The notes under the pieces were generated by a model. It did no database searches, was not told where the DNA came from, and worked only from the letters and a program-made list of their open reading frames with translations. A program made the translations under genes and the position numbers. Shown one piece after another: positions 47,363-57,025 of a DNA stretch of 64,000 nucleotides. The DNA is taken from the NCBI RefSeq assembly GCF_000701365.1, contig NZ_JNIK01000011.1, forward strand, positions 1 through 64,000, written 5' to 3'. Within the stretch, counting starts at the first letter, position 1, and each line of letters opens with the position of its first letter. Source of the DNA: Blastococcus sp. URHD0036 (GTDB lineage Bacteria > Actinomycetota > Actinomycetes > Mycobacteriales > Geodermatophilaceae).

Positions 47363-48381
47363 CGGGCACCTCCGGACGTCGTGGCGGGCTCCCGGCCGGC
47401 CGCGTGCTCGGCGCCGGGTTCGCCGGCCTCGTCGGTGCCCCGGCCGGTCAGGGTGAGGAACACGTCGTCGAGGTCGGGGCGGCGCAGCCCGACGTCGAGG
47501 ACCTCGACGCCGCTGCCCTCCAGCCGCCGCAGCGCCTCGGCGAGCGCGTCGGTGCCGCCGCTGACCGGGATGCTGACCCGCCGGGTCTGGTCGTCGACCT
47601 GCGCCTCGCCCGCCGCGAGCGGCCGCAACCGGTCGAGGACGACCATCACGTCCGGCTCACGCCCGACCGTCAGCTCCAGCCGTTGCCCGCCGACCTGAGC
47701 CTTCAGCTCGTCACCGGTGCCGCGGGCGATGACCCGGCCGCGGTCGATGACGACCATGGAGTCGGCCAGCCGGTCGGCCTCCTCGAGGTACTGCGTGGTG
47801 AGCAGGATCGTCGTCCCGCCGTCGGCGAGGTCGGCGATGAACTCCCACATGCCGAGCCGGCTGCGCGGGTCGAGGCCGGTGGTCGGCTCGTCGAGGAACA
47901 GCACCCGAGGCCGGGCGATGAGGGAGGCGGCGATGTCGAGGCGGCGGCGCATGCCGCCGGAGTAGGTCTTCGCCGGCCGGGACGCCGCGTCGGCGAGGTC
48001 GAAGCGTTCCAGCAGCTCCGCGGCACGCGACCGCGACTCGCGCTTGCCGAGCCGGTAGAGCCGGCCGACCATCTCGAGGTTCTCGTACCCCGTGAGGTAC
48101 TCGTCGACCGCGGCGTACTGGCCGGTGAGCCCGATGGCCGCGCGCACCTGCGCGGCCTCGCGGACCACGTCGAGCCCGACCACCTCGGCGCGGCCCCCGT
48201 CGGGTTGCAGCAGCGTGGCGAGGACGCGCACCACCGTCGTCTTGCCGGCCCCGTTGGGGCCGAGCAGACCCAGGACGCTGCCCTCGGGGACGACGAGGTC
48301 GACCCCCGCGAGAGCGGTGGTGTCGCCGAAGCGCTTGACGAGCCCCTCGACCACGATGGCGGGGGTGCTGCCGGAGGTCAT
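47359..48381 (-). CDS. ABC exporter ATPase, DrrA family
   Basis: This 340-residue ATPase has Walker A LGPNGAGKTT, Q-loop GLTGQYAAVDE, signature YSGGMRRRLDIAASL, Walker B VLFLDEPTTGLDPRSR and H-loop TTQYLEEADRLAD (Gln replaces the usual His, as in many DrrA homologues). The C-terminal DUF4162 region and an acidic tail follow. ATG 48381 is 7 bp after TAGCGT, suggesting a leaderless transcript. The open frame continues upstream with Arg/Pro-rich non-family sequence. Confidence 0.94.
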   Translation of the reverse strand: MTSGSTPAIVVEGLVKRFGDTTALAGVDLVVPEGSVLGLLGPNGAGKTTVVRVLATLLQPDGGRAEVVGLDVVREAAQVRAAIGLTGQYAAVDEYLTGYENLEMVGRLYRLGKRESRSRAAELLERFDLADAASRPAKTYSGGMRRRLDIAASLIARPRVLFLDEPTTGLDPRSRLGMWEFIADLADGGTTILLTTQYLEEADRLADSMVVIDRGRVIARGTGDELKAQVGGQRLELTVGREPDVMVVLDRLRPLAAGEAQVDDQTRRVSIPVSGGTDALAEALRRLEGSGVEVLDVGLRRPDLDDVFLTLTGRGTDEAGEPGAEHAAGREPATTSGGAR

Positions 48382-48495
48382 GAGCGGCACGCTAGGGCGA
48401 GGGACCGACAGTTCCCGAGTCGATTGCGCGACGGGTGCACGAGTTCCATGCCGGGGACGACCTCGCCGGGGCGCCGGACTCATCGGTGCCGCGCG

Positions 48496-49716
48496 TCAGC
48501 CCACCTCGACGGCGTACCCCACGGCGCGCAACGCGGCGATCAGCTGGTCGGCGTGGTCGGGGCCCCGGGTCTCCACGACGACGGCGATCTCGACCTCGCC
48601 GACGTGCAGCTGCGGCGAGGTCCGGGCGTGCTCCACCTCCAGCACGTTGGCGCCGCCGGCGGCCAGCGCGCCGAGGGCGGCCACCAGGGACCCGGGCCGG
48701 TCGGGCACGCGCAGCCGCAGCGAGAGATAGCGCCCCGCGGCGGACATGCCGTGCTGGACGATCTTCATCAGCAGCACGGGGTCGACGTTCCCGCCGGAGA
48801 CGACGGCCACGACCGGCGGCCGGAAGGCGCCCGGGTCGGCGAGGACGGCGGCCACGGCGGCGACCCCCGCCGGTTCGACGACGAGCTTCGCGCGCTCCAG
48901 GCAGAACAGCAGCGCCCGCGAGAGGTCCTCCTCCGAGACGGTCACCACGTCGTCCACCTGCTCGCGCACGTGGGCGAGGGTCAGCTCGGCCGGCGCGCCC
49001 ACCGCGATGCCGTCGGCCATGGTCGCGGTCGTCGCGATCGGGACCGGCCGGCCGGCGGCCAGCGAGCCGGGCAGCGCCGCGGCGCCCTCGGCCTGGACCG
49101 CGACGAGCCGCACGTCCGGCCGCGACGCCTTGACGGCGGCGGCCACCCCGGCCACCAGTCCCCCGCCGCCGGCCGGCACGACGACCGTGGCCACGTCCGG
49201 GCACTGCTCCAACAGCTCGAGGCCGACCGTGCCCTGCCCGGCGACGACGTCGGGGTGGTCGAACGGGTGGATGAACACCGCCCCGGTCGCCTCGGCGTGC
49301 GCGGCAGCGGCAGTCAGCGCCTCGGTGAGGTTCGCGCCGACCAGCTCGACCTCGGCGCCGTAGCCGCGAGTGGCCGACACCTTCGGCAGCGGGGCGGACA
49401 CCGGCATGAACACGCGGGCGCGGATGCCCAGCAGCCGGGCGGCCAGTGCCACTCCCTGGGCGTGGTTCCCCGCGCTGGCCGCGACCACGCCGCCCGCCCG
49501 CTCGGCGGCGGTCAGCCGCGCGAGCCGCGTGTAGGCGCCGCGGATCTTGAACGAGCCGGTCCGCTGCAGGTTCTCGCTCTTGAGCCACACCGGCCCACCG
49601 ACCCGCTCGGCCAGCGCGCGGGAGTGCTCCAGCGGCGTGCGGCGGACGACGTCGGCGAGCAGCACGGCGGCCGCTTCGACGTCGGCGCCCGAGACGAGTG
49701 CGGACGACGGAGACAT
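48496..49716 (-). CDS. ilvA: Threonine ammonia-lyase with ACT domain
   Basis: A PLP enzyme that deaminates threonine to 2-oxobutanoate. The 406-residue protein has the PLP lysine in QRTGSFKIRGAYTRL, the substrate loop SAGNHAQGVALAA, the phosphate-binding GGGGL and a C-terminal single ACT domain (YLSLRLRVPDRPGSLVAALGAL). One ACT domain and ~400 residues fit the TdcB/IlvA class common in actinobacteria. ATG 49716 has GAGGA seven bases upstream. It is divergent from the MoxR gene, 30 bp apart. Confidence 0.93.
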   Translation of the reverse strand: MSPSSALVSGADVEAAAVLLADVVRRTPLEHSRALAERVGGPVWLKSENLQRTGSFKIRGAYTRLARLTAAERAGGVVAASAGNHAQGVALAARLLGIRARVFMPVSAPLPKVSATRGYGAEVELVGANLTEALTAAAAHAEATGAVFIHPFDHPDVVAGQGTVGLELLEQCPDVATVVVPAGGGGLVAGVAAAVKASRPDVRLVAVQAEGAAALPGSLAAGRPVPIATTATMADGIAVGAPAELTLAHVREQVDDVVTVSEEDLSRALLFCLERAKLVVEPAGVAAVAAVLADPGAFRPPVVAVVSGGNVDPVLLMKIVQHGMSAAGRYLSLRLRVPDRPGSLVAALGALAAGGANVLEVEHARTSPQLHVGEVEIAVVVETRGPDHADQLIAALRAVGYAVEVG

Positions 49717-49745
49717 GCGCACATCCTCGTCGTATGTTTGGCGAG

Positions 49746-51212
49746 GTGACGGACCCCGCCTCCACGGCACCCGCTCCCCCCGCCCCGACGACCCTCGGCG
49801 CCCTCCGCGCCGGCGGCGCGTCCTTCCGGCCCGTCAAGGCCGAGATCCGCGCCAACCTCCTCGCCCGGCTGGCCGCCGGCGAGCCCTCCCTGCCCGGCAT
49901 CGTCGGGTTCGAGGACACGGTCGTCCCCGAGGTCGAGCGCGCCCTCATCGCCGGGCACGACCTGGTGCTGCTGGGCGAGCGCGGCCAGGGCAAGACCCGG
50001 CTGATCCGCACCCTCGTCGGCCTGCTCGACGAGTGGACGCCGGTGCTGGCCGGCAGCGAGCTCAACGAGCACCCGCTGCACCCCATCTCGGTGTGGGCGC
50101 ACCGGCAGATCGCCGAGCACGGCGACTCCACGCCCGTGGGCTGGCAGCACCGCAGCGAGCGCTTCGGCGAGAAGCTCGCCACCCCGGACACCAGCGTCGG
50201 CGACCTGATCGGCGACGTCGACCCGATCAAGGTGGCCGAGGGCCGCACCCTCGGCGACCCCGAGACCGTCCACTACGGCCTCGTGCCGCGCACCAACCGC
50301 GGCATCTTCAGCGTCAACGAGCTGCCCGACCTCGCCGAGCGCATCCAGGTCGCGCTGCTCAACGTTCTGGAGGAGCGCGACATCCAGATCCGTGGCTACC
50401 GGGTGCGGCTCCCGCTGGACCTGCTGCTGGTGGCCAGCGCCAACCCCGAGGACTACACCAACCGCGGGCGGATCATCACCCCGCTGAAGGACCGGTTCGG
50501 CACCGAGGTGCGCACCCACTACCCGATCGAGTTGGCCGACGAGATCCGGCTGCTGCACCAGGAGGCGCACACCAGCGGCCTGGGCGCACCCGACGACATG
50601 CCCACCCTCGACTCCCCCGTGGTCCCCGAACACCTGGTGGAGATCATCGCCCGGTTCACCCGGCTGGTCCGCGAGTCGGGCTCGGTCGACCAGCGCTCCG
50701 GCGTCAGCGCCCGCTTTGCCATCGCGGCGTTGGAGACCCTCGCCGGCTCTGCCGTCCGCCGGGCCGCCGTCGCCGGCGAGACCCGTCCGGTCGCGCGGGT
50801 GGTGGACCTGCCGGCCGTCGTCCCGGCCAGTCGCGGCAAGGTCGAGTTCGCCGACTCGGGCAGCGACCCGGACGACGACCGGGAGCTGGAGGTGCTCGAG
50901 CACCTGCTCCGCCAGGCGACCGCGCAGACGTTCCGCGCCCGCTGCGCCGGGCTGGACCTGACCGGCATCCAGGAGCACTTCACCGGCGGGGAGACCGTCG
51001 AGTCCGGCGAGCTGGTGCCGGCCGCGGCGCTGCTGGGCCAGCTGGGCACGATCCCGAAGCTCGCCGAGCTGCTGGGCCGGCTCGGGGTGCCGGAGGGCGA
51101 GCAGTCCGCCGAGCAGGCCGCCGCCGCCGTCGAGTTCGCGCTCGAGGGTCTGTATCTGACCCGGCGGCTGGCCAAGGACACCGACGGCACCCGCACCGTG
51201 TACGGGGCATGA
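49746..51212 (+). CDS. MoxR-like AAA+ ATPase
   Basis: This 488-residue AAA+ protein of the MoxR/Mg-chelatase-like group has Walker A LLGERGQGKTRL, the FSVNELPDLAERIQVALLNVLEERDIQI segment containing Walker B/sensor regions split over two lines of helix, ASANPEDYTNRGRIITPL (sensor 1) and a C-terminal lid. It is thought to act with the VWA protein encoded 1 bp downstream as a metal-loading or complex-remodelling chaperone. GTG 49746 lies 7 bp after TATGTT, a leaderless-type start; an in-frame ATG at 49734 is an alternative. Confidence 0.92.
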   Translation: MTDPASTAPAPPAPTTLGALRAGGASFRPVKAEIRANLLARLAAGEPSLPGIVGFEDTVVPEVERALIAGHDLVLLGERGQGKTRLIRTLVGLLDEWTPVLAGSELNEHPLHPISVWAHRQIAEHGDSTPVGWQHRSERFGEKLATPDTSVGDLIGDVDPIKVAEGRTLGDPETVHYGLVPRTNRGIFSVNELPDLAERIQVALLNVLEERDIQIRGYRVRLPLDLLLVASANPEDYTNRGRIITPLKDRFGTEVRTHYPIELADEIRLLHQEAHTSGLGAPDDMPTLDSPVVPEHLVEIIARFTRLVRESGSVDQRSGVSARFAIAALETLAGSAVRRAAVAGETRPVARVVDLPAVVPASRGKVEFADSGSDPDDDRELEVLEHLLRQATAQTFRARCAGLDLTGIQEHFTGGETVESGELVPAAALLGQLGTIPKLAELLGRLGVPEGEQSAEQAAAAVEFALEGLYLTRRLAKDTDGTRTVYGA

Positions 51213-51213
51213 G

Positions 51214-53199
51214 ATGACCCGCCGGCCCGGCAAGGGCTACCGGTACGGCCGCTGGCGGGGCGGCCCGGACCCGCTCGCCCCGCCGTACGACCTGGGCGAC
51301 GCCGTCGACGAGATTGGTGACTCCGTGCTCGCCGGCAGCGGCGTCAAGGAGGCCATGCGGGAGCTGCTGCGCCGCGGCATGAACGGCCGCCGCGGGCTCG
51401 ACGAGCTCCGCCGCTCGGTGCGCGACCGGCTGCGGCAGGCCCGCCAGGCCGGCCGGCTCGACGGCACCCTGGAGGAGGTCCGCGAGCTGCTGGAGAAGGC
51501 GCTGGAGGCCGAGCGCCGGGAGCTGTTCCCCGATCCGGACGACTCGGCGCGACTCGCCGAAGCCGAGCTCGACGCGCTGCCGCAGGACACCGCCGGTGCC
51601 GTGCGGGAGCTCAAGGACTACCAGTGGCGCAGCGAGGAGGCCCGGCAGGCCTACCAGCAGATCCAGGACACCCTGCGCCGCGAGGTGCTCGACAGCTCGT
51701 TCGCCTCGATGAAGCAGGCGCTGGAGAACGCCACCGAGCAGGACATGGAGGCGGTCCGCGACATGGTCGCCGACCTCTCCCGGCTGGTCGACGCGCACAA
51801 CCGCGGTGAGGACACCGACGAGCAGTTCCAGCAGTTCATGGAGAAGCACGGCCAGTTCTTCCCCGACGACCCCCAGTCGGTGCAGGAGCTGATCGACTCC
51901 CTCGCCCGCCGGGCCGCCGCCCAGGAACGGATGATGGCCGGGCTCTCCCCCGAGCAGCGGGCCGAGCTGTCGGACCTGATGCAGCAGACGATGCAGGACA
52001 TGGGCCTGGCCAGCGAGATGGCCCACCTGCAGGACGCGCTGCGCCAGGCCCGGCCGGACCTGCCGTGGGGCCAGCGCGGGCAGGTGCCCGACGGCGAGCA
52101 GTCCCTCGGGCTCGGCGACGCCACCAGCGCCGTGGCCGAGCTCGCCGACCTCGAGGCGCTGTCCAACCAGCTCTCCCAGGGCTACGCCGGCGCCTCGCTG
52201 GCCGACGTCGACGAGGAGCTGCTGCAGCAGGCGCTGGGGCGGGAGGCCGTCGACGACCTGGCGGCCCTGCGCCAGATGGAGCGCGAGCTGGAGCGGCAGG
52301 GCTACCTGAACCGCTCCGACGGCAAGCTCGAACTCTCGCCCAAGGCGGTCCGCCGGCTGGGTGCGACCGCGCTGAAGCGGGTCTTCGCGCAGCTGGACTC
52401 CACCGGCCGGGGCGAGCACGACGTCGCCGACGCCGGGTCGGCCGGGGAACTGACCGGCAGCTCCCGGGAGTGGCAGTTCGGCGACGAGCAGCCGCTGGAC
52501 GTCGTCCGGACGGTCCGCAACGCCGTCCTGCGCAACGCCGGCGAGCCGCGCGAGGAGGGCCGGCGCCGGGTCAGGATCGCCGTCGAGGACTTCGAGGTGG
52601 TGGAGACCGAGCGGCGCAGCGGTGCCGCGGTGGCCCTGCTCGTCGACCTCTCCTACTCGATGGCGCTGCGCGGCACGTGGGGCGCGGCCAAGTCGACGGC
52701 GATGGCGCTGCACTCCCTGGTGACGACGAAGTTCCCGCAGGACGCGATCCAGATCATCGGCTTCTCGTCGGTGGCCCAGGTGCTCCGGCCGGAGACGCTC
52801 GCCGAGCTGAGCGTGGACACCCTGCAGGGCACGAACCTGCAGCACGGGCTGATGCTGGCCCGGCGGTTCCTCGCCCGGCACCCCGATGCCGAGCCGGTGG
52901 TCCTGGTGGTCACCGACGGCGAGCCGACGGCGCACCTGGAGCCGGACGGGACGCCGTTCTTCTGCTGGCCGCCGATGCCGGAGACCATCGCCCGCACGGT
53001 CGCCGAGGTGGAGAAGGTGGCCCGGTCCGGGGCGACGATGAACGTCTTCGCGCTCGACCCGGAGCCGGCACTGGTGCACTTCGTGCACGACATCACCGCC
53101 CGCGCCGGCGGCCGGGTGTTCACCCCGGACGGCGACCGGCTGGGCGAGTACGTCGTCGCCGACTACCTGCGGACTCGCAAGGGACGCCGCGCCCGGTGA
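51214..53199 (+). CDS. VWA domain protein paired with MoxR ATPase
   Basis: This 661-residue protein has a long helical, Glu/Gln-rich N-terminal two-thirds (coiled-coil segments around 60-330). The C-terminal von Willebrand A domain has the MIDAS motif LLVDLSYSMALRG, Thr in GTNLQHGLMLA and Asp in VVLVVTDGEPTAHLEP. The N-terminus GYRYGRWRGGPDPLAPPYDL is a recognisable family start. Such MoxR-VWA pairs insert metals or open protein complexes; the client here is unknown. Confidence 0.92.
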   Translation: MTRRPGKGYRYGRWRGGPDPLAPPYDLGDAVDEIGDSVLAGSGVKEAMRELLRRGMNGRRGLDELRRSVRDRLRQARQAGRLDGTLEEVRELLEKALEAERRELFPDPDDSARLAEAELDALPQDTAGAVRELKDYQWRSEEARQAYQQIQDTLRREVLDSSFASMKQALENATEQDMEAVRDMVADLSRLVDAHNRGEDTDEQFQQFMEKHGQFFPDDPQSVQELIDSLARRAAAQERMMAGLSPEQRAELSDLMQQTMQDMGLASEMAHLQDALRQARPDLPWGQRGQVPDGEQSLGLGDATSAVAELADLEALSNQLSQGYAGASLADVDEELLQQALGREAVDDLAALRQMERELERQGYLNRSDGKLELSPKAVRRLGATALKRVFAQLDSTGRGEHDVADAGSAGELTGSSREWQFGDEQPLDVVRTVRNAVLRNAGEPREEGRRRVRIAVEDFEVVETERRSGAAVALLVDLSYSMALRGTWGAAKSTAMALHSLVTTKFPQDAIQIIGFSSVAQVLRPETLAELSVDTLQGTNLQHGLMLARRFLARHPDAEPVVLVVTDGEPTAHLEPDGTPFFCWPPMPETIARTVAEVEKVARSGATMNVFALDPEPALVHFVHDITARAGGRVFTPDGDRLGEYVVADYLRTRKGRRAR

Positions 53200-53211
53200 C
53201 CGACCCCGGGG

Positions 53212-54573
53212 TCAGCTCTCCAGGTGGGAGCCCGACGAGCTGATCCCGGGGATGGCGCCGGCGCGGAAGGCGTCGACGAACAGCCGGTGGTCGGTCTGGG
53301 TCTGGCGCGCGTAGCCGTGCGCGAAGTCGACGAGGTCGGCCACGAACTCCTCCCGCCGGTCCCCGACGAGAGCCGTGATCGCCTCCTCGGTCTGGAAGGG
53401 CACCAGCGTGTGGTCGCTGTCGGCGTCGCCCACGCAGTGCATCTTCGCCGTCGCCCGCCCGAGCTGGACCAGCACCGGGGCCATCTCCTCGGGCTCGGTG
53501 AGGTCGTCCCACTCCAGGTCGACCTCGTACGGCGACAGCTCGGCGACGACGAAGCCGACGCCGTCGACCTCGGTCCAGCCGAGGAACTGCGAGGCGTTGG
53601 CCTGCAGCGCCCGGCGGCTCACCGCGGTCCGGTGGCCCTCGTGCTCGAAGGCCTCGCGCACCTCGGCGTCGCGGACCACCCGGCTCGGCGCGGCGACGTT
53701 GCCCTGCTTCAGGGAGAGGACGACGTCGTTCTCCAGCGCCTGGTCGTAGCCCTCCAGCAGCACGTTGTAGGCGGGCAGCCCCGCGCTGCCGATGCCGAAC
53801 CCACCGGTGCCGACCACGTCCTTCACGTCGAAGGTGACGTCGCGCCGGCGGCGGGGCGGCACCAGCGTGGACCGGTAGTGCTCCAGGGCCGCCAGCACCC
53901 GCTCCCGTTCGTCGTCGTCGAGCCGGCGGTTGCGCCGGTTGTCGGCGAACCGCCGCTCGAAGTCCTCCACGACGGTCATGCGGTCCAGCAGCTCGAGGCG
54001 GCTGCGGCCGGTCGTCGCGAGGATCGTGTCGCGGACCGCGCCCTCGGTGTTCTCCCGCGTCAGGGCGAAGGACCGGTCGTCGTCGGAGCGGGTGAAGGCC
54101 TCCACCTGGTCGAGATAGGCGGTCAGGTAGGTACGCAGCAGATCCGCGATGACCTCGTCGCCCAGCGCCTTGCTCCACGCCAGCAGCGCGAAGCTCGCCG
54201 CGAACCGGCGGAGGTCCCAGCTCACGTGCCCGAGGTAGGCCTCGTCGAAGTCGTTGACGTCGAACACGATCCGGCCCTGGGCGTCCATGTAGGTGCCGAA
54301 GTTCTCCGCGTGCAGGTCGCCCTGGATCCACACCCGGCTGGTCCGCTCGTCGCTCCACGGGTCGTCCAGCTGTGCCATGTCCGCGTAGAAGAGGCAGGCG
54401 CTGCCGCGGTAGAACGCGAACGGGTCGGCGGCCATCTTGCGGAACTTGGTGCGGAAGGCGTCGGCGTCGGCCCGCATGAGGTCGGCGAACGCCTCGACCA
54501 GCGTGTCGACGATCAGCTGCGAGCGTTCATCGGACGTTCCGCCGGGGGTGACCCCGAAGGGGGAATGTGGCAC
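53212..54573 (-). CDS. DUF2252 family protein (kinase-like fold)
   Basis: This 453-residue DUF2252 protein has family landmarks FYRGSACLFYADMAQL, WIQGDLHAENFGTYMDAQG, FDVNDFDEAYLGHVSWDLRR and KDVVGTGGFGIGSAG. The QGDLHAENFG plus FDVNDFDE pair resembles the HxDxxxxN/DxD catalytic segments of aminoglycoside-phosphotransferase-like kinases, so phosphotransfer is plausible but not shown. GTG 54573 lies 6 bp after TACGGT on the minus strand, fitting a leaderless mRNA. It is convergent with the VWA gene, 12 bp apart. Confidence 0.88.
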   Translation of the reverse strand: MPHSPFGVTPGGTSDERSQLIVDTLVEAFADLMRADADAFRTKFRKMAADPFAFYRGSACLFYADMAQLDDPWSDERTSRVWIQGDLHAENFGTYMDAQGRIVFDVNDFDEAYLGHVSWDLRRFAASFALLAWSKALGDEVIADLLRTYLTAYLDQVEAFTRSDDDRSFALTRENTEGAVRDTILATTGRSRLELLDRMTVVEDFERRFADNRRNRRLDDDERERVLAALEHYRSTLVPPRRRRDVTFDVKDVVGTGGFGIGSAGLPAYNVLLEGYDQALENDVVLSLKQGNVAAPSRVVRDAEVREAFEHEGHRTAVSRRALQANASQFLGWTEVDGVGFVVAELSPYEVDLEWDDLTEPEEMAPVLVQLGRATAKMHCVGDADSDHTLVPFQTEEAITALVGDRREEFVADLVDFAHGYARQTQTDHRLFVDAFRAGAIPGISSSGSHLES

Positions 54574-54641
54574 GGGGGAACCGTAGGCGCCGGTTAACCT
54601 GCGGGACAGTCGTTGCACGGCGAGAGCGATGGGGGGCGGCG

Positions 54642-55655
54642 GTGAGCGGAGCAGGCACGACGCGTCGGCTGACCGCTGCCGCCGGCCTGGGCGGCGGGCT
54701 CGGGGCGACGCTGGGCGGGCTGTTCCTGTTGCTGCGCGGAGAGGCCCGGCTGGCCCGGCGGGCGATCGGCGCCCGGACCACCAAGCAGCTGCCGCCCTCG
54801 GCCAACGGCGTCTACGGGCGCGGCCGCGGCAAGCCGCTCGTGTTCGCCGTCCTCGGGGACTCCACCGGCGTCGGGCTCGGGGTGCACCGCGCCGCCGAGA
54901 CCCCGGGGGTGCTCCTGGCCGCCGGCCTGGCCGAGCTCGCCGAGCGACCGGTCCGGCTGGTCAACGTCGCGGTGTCGGGTGCGGAGTCGCGCGAGCTGCC
55001 CGAGCAGGTGGAGCAGGCGCTCGCGGAGAAGCCGGACGCCGTCCTCATCATGATCGGCGCGAACGACGTCACCAGCCGCACCCGGCCGTCGGTCTCGGTG
55101 GCGTTCCAGGCCGATGCCGTGCGGCAGTTCCGGGCGATCGGCGCCGAGGTGGTCGTGGCGACCTGCCCCGACCTGGGCACCATCCGCCCGATCGCGCAGC
55201 CGCTGCGGCAGTTCACCCGGCACTGGAGCCGGCAGATGGCCGCGGCGCAGACCGTCGCCGTCGTCGAGGCCGGCGGGCGCACGGTCTCCCTGGGATCGAT
55301 CCTCGGCCCGACGTTCGCCCGAGACCGGTCGATGTTCGGCGACGACGAGTTCCACCCCAGCGCCGCCGGGTACGCGGCCGCGGCGGCGGTCATCCTGCCC
55401 TCGCTGGCCGACGCCCTCGGGGTGTGGCCGGCCGCCGCCGACCGGGGGCGGCGCTTGCGCCGGGCCACGGTGCGGCCGATCGAGCGGGCCGCGGCCCGGG
55501 CGGCCGACCGGCCGGGCACCGAGGTGCAGGGCACCGAGGTCCGCGGCTCCGACACCGGCCCGCGCGGCCCGTGGGCGCTGCTGCGCCGGCGCCGTCCGCC
55601 CGAGCTGCCCACGGCCGACCAGGCCGAGCGCGCGGAGCAGGTCCCCACGGCGTAG
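54642..55655 (+). CDS. SGNH/GDSL-type hydrolase
   Basis: This 337-residue SGNH hydrolase has an N-terminal hydrophobic signal anchor (LTAAAGLGGGLGATLGGLFLLL). Catalytic blocks are FAVLGDSTGVGLG (Ser near residue 72), the Gly in VAVSGAESREL, IMIGANDVTSR (Asn block III) and DDEFHPSAAGYA (Asp/His block V). The C-terminal ~70 residues are Arg/Pro-rich and probably disordered. The likely substrate is an ester or acyl group at the envelope. Start GTG 54642, with TAACCT at 54595 as a possible -10. Confidence 0.88.
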   Translation: MSGAGTTRRLTAAAGLGGGLGATLGGLFLLLRGEARLARRAIGARTTKQLPPSANGVYGRGRGKPLVFAVLGDSTGVGLGVHRAAETPGVLLAAGLAELAERPVRLVNVAVSGAESRELPEQVEQALAEKPDAVLIMIGANDVTSRTRPSVSVAFQADAVRQFRAIGAEVVVATCPDLGTIRPIAQPLRQFTRHWSRQMAAAQTVAVVEAGGRTVSLGSILGPTFARDRSMFGDDEFHPSAAGYAAAAAVILPSLADALGVWPAAADRGRRLRRATVRPIERAAARAADRPGTEVQGTEVRGSDTGPRGPWALLRRRRPPELPTADQAERAEQVPTA

Positions 55656-55732
55656 CGGGACCGCGTCGGCCCGGCGGCCTACCCGGGGGTAGTTTCGCGG
55701 TGACCGCACCGCCCCCTCGCCGTGGAGGACCC

Positions 55733-56953
55733 ATGCCCGAAGCCGTCATCGTCGCCACCGCGCGCTCGCCCATCGGACGGGCGTTCAAGGGCTCGCTCAA
55801 GGACCTGCGGCCCGACGACCTCACCGCGACGATCGTGCGCGCCGCGCTGGACAAGGTCCCGGCGCTCGACCCCACCGACATCGACGACCTGATCCTCGGC
55901 TGCGGGCTGCCCGGCGGCGAGCAGGGCCACAACATGGGCCGCGTCGTCAGCGTCCTGCTCGGCATGGACCACCTGCCCGGGACGACGATCACCCGCTACT
56001 GCTCCTCGTCGCTGCAGACCACCCGCATGGCCATGCACGCCATCAAGGCCGGCGAGGGCGACGTCTTCATCTCCGCCGGCGTGGAGACCGTGTCGCGCTT
56101 CGTGAAGGGCAACAGCGACTCGCTGCCCGACACCGAGAACCCGCTGTTCGACACCGCCAAGGGCCGCGTGGCCAAGGTGGCCGAGAGCGGCGCGGACTCC
56201 TGGACCGACCCGCGGCAGAACGGCGAGCTCCCCGAGGTCTACATCGCCATGGGGCAGACCGCGGAGAACCTCGCCCTGTACAAGGACGTCTCCCGCGAGG
56301 ACATGGACGAGTTCGCGCTGCGCAGCCAGACCCTCTACGCGCAGGCCGCGGCCGACGGCTTCTGGGAGCGGGAGATCACCCCGGTCACCACGCCCGACGG
56401 CACCGTCGTCAGCACCGACGACAGCCCGCGCGCCGGCACCACGCTGGAGGGCCTGCAGGGCCTCAAGCCGGTGTTCCGCCCCGACGGCCGGGCCACCGCC
56501 GGCAACTCCTGCCCGCTCAACGACGGCGCCGCCGCCGTGGTGGTCATGAGCGACACCAAGGCCCGCGAGCTGGGGCTCACCCCGCTGGCCCGCGTGGTCT
56601 CGACCGCGGTCACCGGCCTCTCGCCGGAGATCATGGGCTACGGCCCGGTCGCGGCCTCCGAGCTCGCCCTGCAGCGGGCCGGGATGAGCATCGGCGACAT
56701 CGACCTCGTCGAGATCAACGAGGCGTTCGCCGCGCAGGTCATCCCGAGCTACCGGGACCTGGGCATCGACATCGACCGGCTGAACGTGCACGGCGGCGCC
56801 ATCGCCGTCGGCCACCCGTTCGGCATGACCGGCGCGCGCATCACCGGCACGCTGATCAACGGCCTGCAGACCAAGGACAAGACCTTCGGCCTGGAGACCA
56901 TGTGCGTCGGTGGCGGCATGGGCATGGCGATGATCCTGGAGCGCCTCTCCTGA
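55733..56953 (+). CDS. Acetyl-CoA C-acetyltransferase (thiolase)
   Basis: This 406-residue type II thiolase acts in beta-oxidation or acetoacetyl-CoA metabolism. Active-site Cys is at residue 90 (RYCSSSLQTTRMA), the GHP block is GGAIAVGHPFGMTGARI, and the terminal CVGGGMGMAMILE has the second catalytic Cys. NEAFAAQVIP is also conserved. ATG 55733 has GTGGAGGA. Monocistronic context, closed by a long hairpin, gives no clue to the specific pathway. Confidence 0.95.
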   Translation: MPEAVIVATARSPIGRAFKGSLKDLRPDDLTATIVRAALDKVPALDPTDIDDLILGCGLPGGEQGHNMGRVVSVLLGMDHLPGTTITRYCSSSLQTTRMAMHAIKAGEGDVFISAGVETVSRFVKGNSDSLPDTENPLFDTAKGRVAKVAESGADSWTDPRQNGELPEVYIAMGQTAENLALYKDVSREDMDEFALRSQTLYAQAAADGFWEREITPVTTPDGTVVSTDDSPRAGTTLEGLQGLKPVFRPDGRATAGNSCPLNDGAAAVVVMSDTKARELGLTPLARVVSTAVTGLSPEIMGYGPVAASELALQRAGMSIGDIDLVEINEAFAAQVIPSYRDLGIDIDRLNVHGGAIAVGHPFGMTGARITGTLINGLQTKDKTFGLETMCVGGGMGMAMILERLS

Positions 56954-56964
56954 CGAAGCCGTGA

Positions 56965-57010
56965 CATGACAGTGGCCCGGTCCCCGCGAGGGGGCCGGGC
57001 CACTGTCATG
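56965..57010. terminator. Strong bidirectional terminator
   Basis: A 46-bp perfect inverted repeat: CATGACAGTGGCCCGG with CCGGGCCACTGTCATG, extended by CCCC/GGGG around a small loop. It lies between the convergent thiolase and Bax-inhibitor genes. Confidence 0.9.
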
Positions 57011-57025
57011 TTCAGGCGGGGTGCG

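Noticed and set aside
44000-47698. 1232-codon open frame on the plus strand opposite the M3 peptidase and ABC permease
   Set aside because: Low-complexity Arg/Gly/Val/Gln composition and complete overlap with recognised minus-strand genes.
48382-48495. Short coding region between the ABC ATPase and ilvA
   Set aside because: Only Arg/Pro-rich extension of the ATPase frame; the leaderless promoter lies inside it.
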